Origin: Microvirga ossetica
GTDB lineage: Bacteria > Pseudomonadota > Alphaproteobacteria > Rhizobiales > Beijerinckiaceae
NCBI RefSeq assembly: GCF_002741015.1
Contig: NZ_CP016618.1
Span: forward strand, 186,001 to 250,000
Length of the DNA stretch: 64,000 nt
Reading direction: 5' to 3'
Shown: positions 35,708 through 45,206 of the stretch, one piece after another
How positions within the stretch are numbered: position 1 is the first letter of the stretch
Layout of the letters: the number at the start of each line of letters is the position of its first letter
Notes under the pieces: generated by a model
Seen by the model: the letters and a program-made list of their open reading frames with translations, nothing else
The model's database searches: none
Told to the model about the DNA's origin: nothing
Made by a program: the position numbers and the translations under genes

Positions 35708-36985
35708 TCAGTTGTTGCGCTTCTTGAAACGCGTGATGGCTTCCTGAACCTGCTCGGCCGCCTCTTCAGGTTTCATAGCCCCAAGGATGACCGAGTCTTG
35801 TGCCTCGAAGTACGATGCCACCACGTCTTGAGGAAGCCCCTGATCCGTCAGCTTGTAGAAGCCGACCTCACCTTGCGTCCACTCGGCCCACTTCCGCTGG
35901 ATCGGGAGGTTTTCAGGGGGCAGAATGCCTTTTGTCGCGCTGGGATAGCCGACTGCTTCCGCCGTCACCGGAGCGATTTCCGGACGCGCCGCGAAGCTCA
36001 CAAAGAGCAGTGCCGCCTGCCTCGTTTCCTCCGGCGTCTTGGCGTTGACCTGGAACTGGGACGGGGATCCTGGCGCACGCAATGGCTTGTGATCCGTCGG
36101 AAGTGGGAATGTACCATAATCAGCCGGCGACATGTTCTCCCGAATGATGCGGCTGGTTTCCAGCGACGGGGTATCGAAGACGATCGCCGCCTGATCGTTG
36201 TAGAGCAGAGGAAGATTGGTGCTCGGATCGATGTTGAGGAAGCCCTTTGGGAAATACCCCTTGTCGGACCATTCCTTCAATTTCGCGAATGACTTGACCA
36301 CTGGATCGGATGTCCACGGCGTTTCTGTGTTAAGCAATGCGTCGTGACCAGCCGGACCTGCATAGTGCTCGAGGAAGAAGTCGAAGAACCGCATGGTCAT
36401 CCAGCTGAACTTGCCTCCGATCGAGAAGGGCGTAACGCCATTCGCCTTAAGGGTTTCGGCGGCCTTCTCGAGCTCTTGGAATGTGGTCGGCTCCTTGATG
36501 TTGTACTTTGCGAAAAGTGCCTTCTTGTAGATGAAACCAAATGGGCCGATCTTGTTGGGAATACCGTAAAGATCAGCGCCATCCCGCGTAATGTCGAGCG
36601 ATGCGGGCGTCACATTCTGGTCGATGCCGTACTCTTTTTGCATCTCCGGCGTGATTTTGAGCGCGTAGCCGGCACGGTTGTACGGCGAAGCAAGCGACCC
36701 GCCCCAGTTCCACCAGAGATCAGGAAGCTTGCCTGAGGATGCGCCCACGCGAAGCGCCTGCTTCATCTCGTCAGTGCTGAACTTCGTGAACTTGATTTTG
36801 ATGTTCGGGTACTGGGCTTGAAAGCGGTCGATGACCAGTTGCCAGTTGTGCGACGCCAGGCCGAATAGTTCGAGGGTAACGGGACGGGTGGGTACGGGCT
36901 GAGCCAAAGCCGGCGCAGTGCCAAGCAAAAGAGCCGCGGCAACGATCGATCGGCGAGACAAGGCGTTCCAAGATAAGGCGTTCAT
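35708..36985 (-). CDS. Extracellular sugar-binding protein (family 1)
   Basis: A 425-residue periplasmic binding protein with a signal peptide (SRRSIVAAALLLGTAPALAQ). The mature part follows the MalE/UgpB cluster pattern (LELFGLASHNWQLVIDRFQA, then FTKFSTDEMKQALRVG, and LWWNWGG, ending in EEAAEQVQEAI). The ligand cannot be told from sequence; the operon suggests apiose, apionate or an apiose-containing compound. The gene follows apnO after about 100 bases in which I saw no copy of the putative operator. Confidence 0.9.
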   Translation of the reverse strand: MNALSWNALSRRSIVAAALLLGTAPALAQPVPTRPVTLELFGLASHNWQLVIDRFQAQYPNIKIKFTKFSTDEMKQALRVGASSGKLPDLWWNWGGSLASPYNRAGYALKITPEMQKEYGIDQNVTPASLDITRDGADLYGIPNKIGPFGFIYKKALFAKYNIKEPTTFQELEKAAETLKANGVTPFSIGGKFSWMTMRFFDFFLEHYAGPAGHDALLNTETPWTSDPVVKSFAKLKEWSDKGYFPKGFLNIDPSTNLPLLYNDQAAIVFDTPSLETSRIIRENMSPADYGTFPLPTDHKPLRAPGSPSQFQVNAKTPEETRQAALLFVSFAARPEIAPVTAEAVGYPSATKGILPPENLPIQRKWAEWTQGEVGFYKLTDQGLPQDVVASYFEAQDSVILGAMKPEEAAEQVQEAITRFKKRNN

Positions 36986-37086
36986 GGCGTAACTTCCTCC
37001 TGTTTTGAATTCGGCTGTCTTTATGTTCTTGCTCTTGAAGCATCGCGCCGCGTGACGCGATCCTCGTCCGTGTCGGCAGGTAACGG

Positions 37087-37929
37087 TCAGGCCGCTTTGC
37101 AGATCTCTTTCACGGATTGCATAACGGCCTTCGGGTCGAAGACGCGCTCCAGCCAGCCTTCGCGGAAAATTTGAGGTTTGGCCTGCTCGATCGCATGCAA
37201 GGCACCGTCCGAGAAGCGGCCTTCCGGGAAGACTTCGAAGGCGATGGAAAGTCCGATGTTGATGTGCCCCAGCACGAACTCGACAGCGGCCTGACGCGGC
37301 ACGCCGCGCCGAATCGCCTCTTCGGTGGCCTCACGAAGAGCGATGCACATAGTAATCGCGACTGTTTCTGAGAGGGCGGGCTCAAGGATCGCGATCTGCT
37401 CGACCGTACAGCGATGGGCCGCGATGACGGGCTTGTAGATCGTGCGGGCGATCTCCTCGCAGAGGGCGTAATGCTCCTCGGGACCTTGCATCAGGGCACA
37501 TACGATATGCTGCTTGGCTTTTACGCCGCCGAAGAAGTCGTTCTTGGCCTCGGGGTCGGTTTCGTCGTTGAACACCGATGGGTGACAGGGATGAGTGACG
37601 AAGTATGTCACATCCGGTCTGTTAGGCATTTCGCCGGCGTGCGGCGCGGCGGCATCGAGCACGATGAATGCCGTGCCGGACCGGACCTTGTCGATAATAC
37701 TGTGTGCGATCTTGCCGATCAGCCGGTCCGGAACGGCCATGACAACGACGTCCGCTCCGGCAAGAGCCTGATCCTGATCAACGCAGTCTACCCCGATGGC
37801 AGATGCCAAACGTTGGCGCCCGTCTTCGGAAATCTCGACGTGGTCAACGTCAAACCGTGATCCACGCAGGTTAGTGGCCAGGCGGACCCCCATCTTTCCA
37901 CCGGCGCCGAGCAATGCGATCTTCGTCAT
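37087..37929 (-). CDS. apnO: D-apionate oxidoisomerase
   Basis: A 280-residue NAD(P)-binding oxidoreductase: Rossmann motif LLGAGGKMG at the N-terminus, then VVMAVPDRLIGKIAHS, and a C-terminal phosphogluconate-dehydrogenase-like helical domain. In the published D-apionate pathway such a protein (ApnO) oxidises and isomerises D-apionate to 3-oxo-isoapionate. The name rests on its position beside a DUF1537 kinase and a RuBisCO-like protein together with an apiose dehydrogenase and lactonase nearby, which is the complete set of that pathway. Confidence 0.82.
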   Translation of the reverse strand: MTKIALLGAGGKMGVRLATNLRGSRFDVDHVEISEDGRQRLASAIGVDCVDQDQALAGADVVVMAVPDRLIGKIAHSIIDKVRSGTAFIVLDAAAPHAGEMPNRPDVTYFVTHPCHPSVFNDETDPEAKNDFFGGVKAKQHIVCALMQGPEEHYALCEEIARTIYKPVIAAHRCTVEQIAILEPALSETVAITMCIALREATEEAIRRGVPRQAAVEFVLGHINIGLSIAFEVFPEGRFSDGALHAIEQAKPQIFREGWLERVFDPKAVMQSVKEICKAA

Positions 37930-37943
37930 CTTTCTCTCCTCGT

Positions 37944-39335
37944 TCAGTATTGGGGACAGGCTCCGCCCTGCCTCACAGCGCAGAAAAAGTCGGGCGCTCC
38001 GATCTGCCCACCCTTGAGCGCAATTTCGAGTTGAGCATGGGCTGGATCGTCCGTGTACGCCCGGCAGAGTGGCGAACCGGGAGCAATCGGTGCTGTGGCG
38101 GTGAGCGCGTAGATGCCGAGCTCGCGGGCGGCATGGCCGGATGTATCGCCTCCGGCGATGACTGCGCGCGTGAGCCGGGCACGCCGCATAACTCTGTCTA
38201 GGATCCGTCCAAGGCCAGATCCAATCCGATCATTGATCTCCCCGGCAGACTGCCCGCTCGCCTCGACGGCGGACGCCACGCAGGCGAGCGCGGGGTCGTC
38301 CGGGCCGGCGGCCGTGAAGACGAGCGGATCCCTCTCCGCAGCAATGGCTGCGAGTGCTTGATCCTCAGCCCGTCCGAGCTCCCGTTCCCATTCCCGTCTG
38401 TCCGCAGCCTGTGCAGCATCGAGCCGGATCCCGGCAAACCCGTTTTGCTCCGCGAACGCGATTTGTCCCGCGGTTACCGGCGAGCACGAACCGGAGACGC
38501 AGACAATCCGCTCGACCGAGGCGGACCGGAACTCACGGCGTGGCTTGTCGAGCAGGCCTGTGGCCTGCCAATGAGCAACCAGAGCATTCTCCAAGCCTTG
38601 TGAACCTACCGCGAAAATCCGGTCCCCGCGGTTTTCCCAAACCAGTCGACCGGCTGCAGCAAGCGTCTCGCCGTCGGCGACATCGATTGCCACGATCTCG
38701 GCCCCCCGGGCGCGTTCGTCCTTCAGCCTTGTGACGGCTTCGCCACGCTTCAGGGCAAGATAATCGACCAGACCGATGTCTTTATTGGTCTGCTGCTGGA
38801 GGTGCCGGCGGACATCCGCTTCGCTCATGGGAGTGACCGGGTGGCAGGACATGGTTGGATGCCGGTCGAGCCGGTAACCAACATCATCCGCGACAGCGAA
38901 CAGGTTGCCGAAGACTTGGTAGCGCCCAATCGGCGGATCCGCAACGATGAGCGGATGCCAATCGCCGCCAAGCTTAGGAGCCGCGAGATCGATCGCCCGC
39001 CCGATCGAGCCGACGTGTGGTGCCGAGTCGAAGGTCGAGCAGACTTTGTAATGTGCAATGGGAGCATTAAGCGCTGCCATCGTCTCAAAGATTCGGGGTA
39101 GATTCGCCGTCATCCAGTTCGGCGACTGCGACCGGGCAATGCCTGCGATCCCAATGCCCCGGTATCCTGCAAACCTCGCGAACTGCTCCGCCGTCGGGGT
39201 ATCAAGAAAGAGCACCGTGGGGAGGCCGGCGAAGGTCAGGGCCTCCATGACCGAGGTCGAGCCGGTGAAATCGTCGCCGTAGAAGCTGACGAGAAGACCG
39301 TCCGGCAGGACATTCGAGACAGCCATGTCGCTCAT
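37944..39335 (-). CDS. oiaK: 3-oxo-isoapionate kinase (DUF1537 family)
   Basis: A 463-residue four-carbon-acid-sugar-kinase-type protein. The N-terminal domain starts SFYGDDFTGSTSVMEAL with the family's substrate-binding DDFTG, and the C-terminal nucleotide-binding domain shows VIAGGDTSGHAARELG and GSPLCRAYTDD. In the apionate pathway this family phosphorylates 3-oxo-isoapionate for the RuBisCO-like enzyme. Its start overlaps the stop of oiaX by four bases and it lies 14 bases before apnO. Confidence 0.83.
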   Translation of the reverse strand: MSDMAVSNVLPDGLLVSFYGDDFTGSTSVMEALTFAGLPTVLFLDTPTAEQFARFAGYRGIGIAGIARSQSPNWMTANLPRIFETMAALNAPIAHYKVCSTFDSAPHVGSIGRAIDLAAPKLGGDWHPLIVADPPIGRYQVFGNLFAVADDVGYRLDRHPTMSCHPVTPMSEADVRRHLQQQTNKDIGLVDYLALKRGEAVTRLKDERARGAEIVAIDVADGETLAAAGRLVWENRGDRIFAVGSQGLENALVAHWQATGLLDKPRREFRSASVERIVCVSGSCSPVTAGQIAFAEQNGFAGIRLDAAQAADRREWERELGRAEDQALAAIAAERDPLVFTAAGPDDPALACVASAVEASGQSAGEINDRIGSGLGRILDRVMRRARLTRAVIAGGDTSGHAARELGIYALTATAPIAPGSPLCRAYTDDPAHAQLEIALKGGQIGAPDFFCAVRQGGACPQY

Positions 39336-40603
39336 GCTGAGCGGGCCTCCAAGGCCTTGGCGAGGGCGGGATGCTCACGGGCGTAGTCGCCGAGCGGGAT
39401 GCCGGCCAAGGTCGCCTCCCAGGCCTCGCGCAGGCCCGACACGCCAGCGGCGGGACCATCGGGGTGAGCCATGATGCCCCCTCCCGCCGTGACGATCAGG
39501 TCCGCCGATTCGAGCCCCGCATAGGTGCCCGGCGCCTGCTTGGCGGATTGGCCCGAGGAGAAGACCGGCATGGTGATGCAAGGCTTGTCCGCAAACATCG
39601 GGGTGAGGCAGGCCCGGGCCGAGGTGATGACACTCTCGTCCGACTCTGAGAATTTGCTCTGCAGACCATTCACATGCATGTGGTCGGCGCCCGCGAGCCG
39701 CCAGATCTTTTGCCAGGCGACGTAAGACCAACCCAACACGGGCGAGCGGGAGAGATAGCCCCAGCCGTTGCGATGGGCGTGGATCGGCAGTTGCGAGAAC
39801 CGCCCCAGTTCGACCATGCCGACGAGGCCCACCGAGTTGAGGCTGGCCATGATGCAGGTGCCGCCAAGCTCGAGGACAAGATCGTGGCGACGCCGCATCT
39901 GATCGAGCTCACCGGTGAGATTGAAGGCATACATCACCTTCTTGCCCGTGCGGTCCTCGTGATCGTTGATGACGCGCATCACGGCGCGGACCCGCTCGTC
40001 GAAGGGACAATGTGGTCCGTCGGATTGAAGCTCATCGTCCTTGATGAAGTCGATGCCGGCTTCGCACAGGGTCTTGGTCAGCGCAGCGGTTTCCTCGGGT
40101 CCAAAACCAACGCTTGGCTTGATGATGGTCCCGATCAGGGGGAGAGCCTCGACGCCGGCGAGGCGGCGCGTCCCGGAAATGCCGAACTTCGGGCCTGGAT
40201 AGCCCTGCGCGAAGGCGGTGGGCAGGCGCATGTCGAGAAGGCGCAGGCCTGAGAACTGGCGCAGCTCGAACAGGTTCCCTGCAACCGTGGCGACCAGATT
40301 GGGCAGCGACGGGCCGATGTTGTCGAGTGGCCAGGACAGCGTGACGCGCGCCTGCCGCCGGATCGGATCGGCCACGCCCTTGGGGTTTGCCGAGCCTGGA
40401 AGCGAAGGCTGTGGTATCTCTCCGTTCTGAATGTCCAGCGCTTCGATGCGGGCTGCCGATCGTGCCTTCAGCTCCGGAGTTTCACCGGGAACTGGGACGA
40501 ACGTTCCGCTCGACTGCTCCCCTGCCATCGCCTCGGCCGCGGCACGGGGCTCGAAGGTCGTCTCGATAAGATAATCGGCCTCGATGCGGGTCGGATCGCT
40601 CAC
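39332..40603 (-). CDS. oiaX: RuBisCO-like protein, 3-oxo-isoapionate-4-phosphate transcarboxylase/hydrolase
   Basis: A 423-residue RuBisCO-like protein. It keeps the carbamylated lysine motif DFIKDDE (Lys188, Asp190, Glu191), Lys162 in IIKPSVGFG, HAHRNGWG and a phosphate loop TAGGGIMAHP, while loop 6 differs from true RuBisCO (ADHMHVNGLQSKF). It is not a CO2-fixing enzyme; the family member OiaX splits 3-oxo-isoapionate 4-phosphate. I chose the GTG at 40603, with AGAGGG seven bases upstream and the conserved beginning SDPTRIEADYLIET; ATG 40624 is an alternative, and the open frame continues to 40993 without homology. First gene of its operon. Confidence 0.87.
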   Translation of the reverse strand: MSDPTRIEADYLIETTFEPRAAAEAMAGEQSSGTFVPVPGETPELKARSAARIEALDIQNGEIPQPSLPGSANPKGVADPIRRQARVTLSWPLDNIGPSLPNLVATVAGNLFELRQFSGLRLLDMRLPTAFAQGYPGPKFGISGTRRLAGVEALPLIGTIIKPSVGFGPEETAALTKTLCEAGIDFIKDDELQSDGPHCPFDERVRAVMRVINDHEDRTGKKVMYAFNLTGELDQMRRRHDLVLELGGTCIMASLNSVGLVGMVELGRFSQLPIHAHRNGWGYLSRSPVLGWSYVAWQKIWRLAGADHMHVNGLQSKFSESDESVITSARACLTPMFADKPCITMPVFSSGQSAKQAPGTYAGLESADLIVTAGGGIMAHPDGPAAGVSGLREAWEATLAGIPLGDYAREHPALAKALEARSA

Positions 40604-40706
40604 AGCGTGCCCTCTCACGTGCATCTCTGTACGGAATTCGGCAAGGCTGCCCTCGCCACAGCCCCACCCATTCGGATTTGATGGGGCATCAACATCCAGG
40701 CAGCTC

Positions 40707-40757
40707 TTAAAGCTGGGTGTCTGGATCAAGGAGCCAAGGCTTGGTGGGCTTGTGCAT
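40707..40757 (-). CDS. 16-residue upstream open reading frame with strong ribosome-binding site
   Basis: A short frame MHKPTKPWLLDPDTQL followed by TAA. It has a perfect AGGAGG six bases before the ATG, much better than that of oiaX, which starts about 100 bases downstream. It could be a leader peptide controlling oiaX, the relic of a longer gene, or chance. Evidence is limited to the ribosome-binding site. Confidence 0.4.
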   Translation of the reverse strand: MHKPTKPWLLDPDTQL

Positions 40758-40925
40758 GGCGTTCCTCCTGTTTGACATCCGGCGCGGTCGCTCAAGCCTG
40801 AAGGGGACGAGTGCAAATAAGCGCTTTCTATATCGGCTTCTGCGCTCTTGATGGCGCATTCCTCCCTTCGCCTGGCGGTGTGCGGACAGAAGAGTTGCTT
40901 TAATCGTCGTATGGTAACAGTTAGC

Positions 40926-40942
40926 ATACTCATTATACCAGC
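40926..40942. promoter_or_regulatory. Putative GntR operator upstream of oiaX
   Basis: The sequence ATACTCATTATACCAGC lies in the region between the divergent oiaX operon and the GntR gene. It matches 41248-41264 (ATAATCATTATACCAAT) and the complement of 49751-49766 (TGACTCATCATACCAG). The shared core is TCATYATACCA. All three are in front of genes of this locus. Confidence 0.6.
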
Positions 40943-41247
40943 AGACCAGAACGTGCAAGGAGTTTCCGCACAAATGAGCGATGTTGCGATCAATTTCTTT
41001 TGCAGGTTGGGCGATCGCGGGACTGGCTAGGCAGCTAGCAGAACGGTGAGCAGACCATCGCGATGAGTTGGATCAGAGAAGTGTCTAATAGCAAAGGGAC
41101 AGTTCATCAGGCGCCAAGCAGCGATTGCCAGGCTGCCGCACATTCCATCAGGCGCCGCTTTTGAGCGAGCTGCAGGTGGATTAGACAGACCACGCGTTAC
41201 GCACATGCGTTGCCCAGCGCAAGAGCGCGATGATCGCACCTTGAGCT

Positions 41248-41264
41248 ATAATCATTATACCAAT
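41248..41264. promoter_or_regulatory. Putative GntR operator upstream of the regulator gene
   Basis: ATAATCATTATACCAAT, containing the perfect palindrome ATAATCATTAT, about 105 bases before the GntR start. It matches the site at 40926 and the complement of the site at 49751, suggesting autoregulation. Confidence 0.6.
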
Positions 41265-41368
41265 ATGATAGAAACTCTGAGAAAGGTTCGGTCCCTGGAG
41301 CTGTTTCGTCCCTTGAGCGGGTTCACCAATTCAGGCAACAGAGATCAGGCTAAAGAAGCAGGGATGTT

Positions 41369-42172
41369 GTGACGGCACCAACTGACGCAATTGTTCGCCG
41401 GAAGCTCTCGGATGAGGTGTTCGACCGGTTGAGGCTGATGGTAACCTCTGGAGAACTCAACCCAGGCGACATGATGCCGTCGGAGCGCGAGCTCATGGAG
41501 CGCTTCCGTGTGGGCCGTCCAGCCATTCGCGAAGCGATGCAGGCCCTCAATAACATGGGGCTGATCACCATCACTCACGGTGAGCGCGCGAGGGTTCGCC
41601 AGCTGACCGCGCGCTCGCTCTTCGAGCAGGTCGACGCGACAGCCCAAATCCTGCTCTCTACCTCCCCAACCTCTCTCTATCATTTGAAGAATGCGAGGCG
41701 ATTCTTCGAGCGCGGCATGGTGCGGGAAGCTGCCCTCAAGGCCAGCAAAGACGATGTAGCCCATCTGAGGCAGACACTGGAGCGGCAACGGCATAGCCTG
41801 GGTAATGCTGCTCCGTTCATTAATGAGGATATGAGATTTCATGCGCAGATTGCCGCGATCTCAGGGAATCCCATCTTCGAGGCAGTCAGCGAGGCCATGC
41901 TCAGTTGGTTGAAGGAATACCACACCGAGTTGCTGATCTGGTCCGGCAAGGAAAAGTTCACGTTGTCCGAACATGAGGAGATTATCGATCGGATAGAAGC
42001 TGGAGATCCTGACGGAGCAGAGGCGGCAATGACCAAGCATCTCGATCGGTCCGCCTCTCTGTACGAGCATCATCCCAACTCTAGTGAGAAGGATAAGGCC
42101 GAGACAAAGCCAAACCGAAAGCCAAGCACCAGGAAGCCCGGTCGCGCCAAGGTCAGCCCCAAGGGCCGCTAG
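41369..42172 (+). CDS. GntR-family regulator (FadR/FCD subfamily) of the apiose locus
   Basis: A 267-residue regulator. The N-terminal winged helix contains PGDMMPSERELMERFRVGRP and AIREAMQALNNMGLITITHG; the C-terminal FCD domain has metal/ligand residues around MRFHAQIAAISGNPIFEAVS. A lysine/arginine-rich tail of about 25 residues (KPNRKPSTRKPGRAKVSPKG) follows, unusual for the family. It starts with GTG, is divergent from the oiaX operon and convergent with apnL, and probably binds the repeated motif in front of both operons. Its effector is likely a pathway intermediate. Confidence 0.88.
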   Translation: MTAPTDAIVRRKLSDEVFDRLRLMVTSGELNPGDMMPSERELMERFRVGRPAIREAMQALNNMGLITITHGERARVRQLTARSLFEQVDATAQILLSTSPTSLYHLKNARRFFERGMVREAALKASKDDVAHLRQTLERQRHSLGNAAPFINEDMRFHAQIAAISGNPIFEAVSEAMLSWLKEYHTELLIWSGKEKFTLSEHEEIIDRIEAGDPDGAEAAMTKHLDRSASLYEHHPNSSEKDKAETKPNRKPSTRKPGRAKVSPKGR

Positions 42173-42238
42173 CGCATCGTGTGATCCGGAAATTGTACCC
42201 ACTTTCTGGAACGATGCTCTAAGATTCGCTGCATATCT

Positions 42239-44182
42239 TCAGGCTGCCTCAAGGCGGGTGATGGCAAACGGCTCCATCTCAAAGGCGCCGTTACGTACGT
42301 TCATTGTAGTGCCCAGTGAGCCAAGAGACGCGGACTCGACCGAGTGCTGGTCAAGGGTGATCATCTTCCAGAGAGAATTTTCAGAGACTATTCGGACACT
42401 CTGCTTCCGATCTGTCACATTGGCCGCCCAAATCGTTGGACGCCCTTGTTCACCGATGACGCCGATTGCGAGGATGTCAGACGGGCGACTCGACCGGCAT
42501 CCGACCAGTTCCTTGCCAGCGAGGGAGCACAAGCCGGAAGCGGCATGGAAGACAGGCCTGATCTGACCCGCGCCAGACCCATCCCGCAGGAGGCCGAACG
42601 GACCTGTCAGAGCCCCGATTGTGAGCACCTCGAGCTTTGCTTTGTCAGTGCGCGCCGCATATCCGATCGTCCACGCCGCTGCGAAGAGGCTGTCTTGTCG
42701 GGGATCCCATGAGGCCATGGCAATCCGTTCATTGTTCGGATTATCCATCGTGCGGGAGCCGTACGGATTCTGGCGCATCCCAATCGTCGATGGTCCAATC
42801 CAGTATGGCTTATCCCCGATGAAGGCACGCGCCGAGCGCGTGATGAACGGGAGCGCTTCGAGCGACTGCATTACGCTCAGGTCATCGGCTGCATGCACGA
42901 TCGGGCAGGTACAATGGGTCACGAAGCCAAGTTTCTCGACCGGCACACGCTTGCGATTGAGTTCCGTGAAATAGCTGAACATGCCGCCGCCGAGCCGGAT
43001 ATTCGGAAAGGCTTTCTGCGCAGACGCATAGACATCCCCAAGCGGCGGACACTCGGGCCATGCGCTGCCAGGCGGCGTCGATTGTCGGTCTACAGAGGGA
43101 GACACAGCTATGGCCGAAAGCGACAGTCCCGCGGTCCGCACCAGCTCGGCAACCTGCTCAAGTTCAACCTCATGTGGCTCGCGGCACGCGAAAACACACT
43201 CAAGCACCATTTCAGCCGGATAAGCGGCTGCAATCCTTGCGAACCCCTTTATCGCCTCAAGCCCATGCCCTGCCGTCGGATCGAAATGACAAAGAAGGAC
43301 CTGAGGACCTGCCTCCCGCAGGCGCTCAATATTTGCAAGGGTGGCTTCGATCTCCTCCGGAGCGATCACAAGCCCGATCTTGGGCGATGCCCCGGTGGCC
43401 GGCTCAAGGGAGATTTCAACGGCCTCCTGCCTGTGAGCGGTGCTTGTGTCGGATAGCGGTTGCCGTTGATCATCGATGGTAAGCGCAACCGTCTGTCGAT
43501 CAGCAATGCCTCGCGGCATGGTATAAGGCCAAGGCAACGCCAAAGGCCGGACGTACGTCTTGTAGGAGGCATCAGACCAATTTCGTTGATCCTCCATCTC
43601 CCACACCCCACCCTCCATCCGGCAGTTCGCGGTCAGTCCGGGGCCAACCCGATGGGAAATCGCGCGCATGTCCTTGAACGGCTGCCACGGCTCGATCAGG
43701 TCTGGGAGACCTGATTGCTCCATCTCACCGTCCGTATGTTCGACCGTGACGGGCGTTCCTGCCAGGTCCACGATGGGGTGGAGAATGCAAAAGCCACACC
43801 GGTTCGTAAGAAAATCCGTCTCAGGCTCGGCCACGACATCGAACGTGACCCCTGCCTCTGTGCCATGGATTGCGGCACGGTAGGTTAGGTTCTGATCCCC
43901 CGAGCCCCGGCAGGCCGCATGGTAGGTGACGGTAAACTCGTCGGCGCTTTCGCAAACAACCAACTCGTCGATGACGGGGGAGTACGTCCCCCAGTCTTTG
44001 TCACGGACAACATAGGAGATGGCGCGAAGCACCTCCAGACCATCGTAAGAGATGGTCCTCAGATTGCCCTCGACCAACTCGGCCGTCAGCCGTCCTGCCG
44101 TCAGGCGACGCACCGCGACCGGGCTCTGCTCGGTGCCGAAAAACGTCTGAAGCAAGGTCTTGTCCATGACGAGCCTAGCCAT
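42239..44182 (-). CDS. apnL: D-apionate lactonase
   Basis: A 647-residue protein with an N-terminal beta-rich part (AISYVVRDKDWGTYSP, CGFCILHPIVDLAGTPV, VEHTDGEMEQ) and a C-terminal part containing FVTHCTCPIVHAADD and IRPVFHAASG. This matches the ApnL family, which opens D-apionolactone to D-apionate. Its start overlaps the end of apsD by eight bases; an alternative ATG at 44167 would leave a short gap. It is the last gene of the second operon and converges with the GntR gene. Confidence 0.8.
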   Translation of the reverse strand: MARLVMDKTLLQTFFGTEQSPVAVRRLTAGRLTAELVEGNLRTISYDGLEVLRAISYVVRDKDWGTYSPVIDELVVCESADEFTVTYHAACRGSGDQNLTYRAAIHGTEAGVTFDVVAEPETDFLTNRCGFCILHPIVDLAGTPVTVEHTDGEMEQSGLPDLIEPWQPFKDMRAISHRVGPGLTANCRMEGGVWEMEDQRNWSDASYKTYVRPLALPWPYTMPRGIADRQTVALTIDDQRQPLSDTSTAHRQEAVEISLEPATGASPKIGLVIAPEEIEATLANIERLREAGPQVLLCHFDPTAGHGLEAIKGFARIAAAYPAEMVLECVFACREPHEVELEQVAELVRTAGLSLSAIAVSPSVDRQSTPPGSAWPECPPLGDVYASAQKAFPNIRLGGGMFSYFTELNRKRVPVEKLGFVTHCTCPIVHAADDLSVMQSLEALPFITRSARAFIGDKPYWIGPSTIGMRQNPYGSRTMDNPNNERIAMASWDPRQDSLFAAAWTIGYAARTDKAKLEVLTIGALTGPFGLLRDGSGAGQIRPVFHAASGLCSLAGKELVGCRSSRPSDILAIGVIGEQGRPTIWAANVTDRKQSVRIVSENSLWKMITLDQHSVESASLGSLGTTMNVRNGAFEMEPFAITRLEAA

Positions 44183-45206
44183 TGGTCAGGTCAATCGTTC
44201 GGCCGGTTGCGGCGCTCCGATAGGCCGCCTCCACCAGCGCTAACGTCTTGAGATTGTCGTGTCCGGACGTTGCCGGTTCTTGCCGTTGCCGCAGGCACTC
44301 AACCCAGTGGCTCTGGATCGCGAGCACACTCTCCTGGATGGTATGCCACGGCTTGCTTGCCCATGGCAGAAGAGTTGGAGCGACATCTCTGGTTTCTACC
44401 CCCTGCGGGCTGGTCACGACCATCTGATAGCCTTGGCCGATCCTGATGGAGCCGTCACTCCCGTCGACCTCGACGAGCGTTTCGGGAAAGGGTTCCGTTG
44501 CCAAGCGGGTGGCATAGCTGCAGTCGACCACCGAGGTGGCGCCATTCGTATGATCGAGCAGCATGGTGGCAACATCTTCGCCACGGATCGCCGGATTGAC
44601 CCGCTGCGTTCTCGCTGCAATGCGTGAGGCATCGCCGAGCAGAAAGCGTGCGATGTCGAGAATGTGGATTCCCAAGTCCTCGATGATGAACCGTTCACCC
44701 TCCGCGAGGTAAGGTTGACCGGAGAAGACGTCGTAGGCCGACCGGAACGAGACCCGCGCAAAGAAAGGTCTCCCGATCCGTCCTGATCTGATCACGTCCG
44801 CGACCGCTTGGATGGGGGTCTGCCACCGGAAGTTTTCGTGGACCATCAGCGGGATCCCCGCCGCCTCGCAGGCACGAACCATGGCGCGCGCATCGTCCAT
44901 GGAAGGGGCGAACGGCTTCTGGCAAATGGCAGGAACCCGGTGCTGCGCCGCCATCTCAACCAGCACCCGGTGGGTCCCCACTGTCGTGGCGATATCGACG
45001 AAGTCAAGCTTCTCGCGCGCAAAGAGATCGGCCGCATCCGTGTACCGGGACTGAATTCCAAATCTGTCGCCATAGTCGGCCAAGCGGGCCGAGTCACGGT
45101 CGCAGATGGCTATGATCGTCGCCCCGGGGGCATCTTGCCAGGCATGAAGATGGTTGGCGGCAAAAAAGCCACAGCCGATGAGAGCGCCACGCAATTCCAT
45201 GATCAC
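44175..45206 (-). CDS. apsD: D-apiose dehydrogenase (Gfo/Idh/MocA family)
   Basis: A 343-residue oxidoreductase with the N-terminal Rossmann motif GALIGCGFFAANHLHAW, the family's KP motif as CQKPFAPS, and a C-terminal substrate domain. In the known pathway ApsD oxidises D-apiose to D-apionolactone with NAD. The start is the GTG that overlaps the permease stop by four bases, or the ATG two codons later. The family is certain; the substrate follows from the neighbouring apnL, apnO, oiaK and oiaX genes. Confidence 0.83.
   Translation of the reverse strand: MIMELRGALIGCGFFAANHLHAWQDAPGATIIAICDRDSARLADYGDRFGIQSRYTDAADLFAREKLDFVDIATTVGTHRVLVEMAAQHRVPAICQKPFAPSMDDARAMVRACEAAGIPLMVHENFRWQTPIQAVADVIRSGRIGRPFFARVSFRSAYDVFSGQPYLAEGERFIIEDLGIHILDIARFLLGDASRIAARTQRVNPAIRGEDVATMLLDHTNGATSVVDCSYATRLATEPFPETLVEVDGSDGSIRIGQGYQMVVTSPQGVETRDVAPTLLPWASKPWHTIQESVLAIQSHWVECLRQRQEPATSGHDNLKTLALVEAAYRSAATGRTIDLTNG

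Noticed and set aside
40625..40993. N-terminal extension of the RuBisCO-like protein to 553 residues
   Set aside because: RuBisCO-like proteins of this type are about 420 residues; the extension has no family similarity, while GTG 40603 has a ribosome-binding site and the expected beginning.
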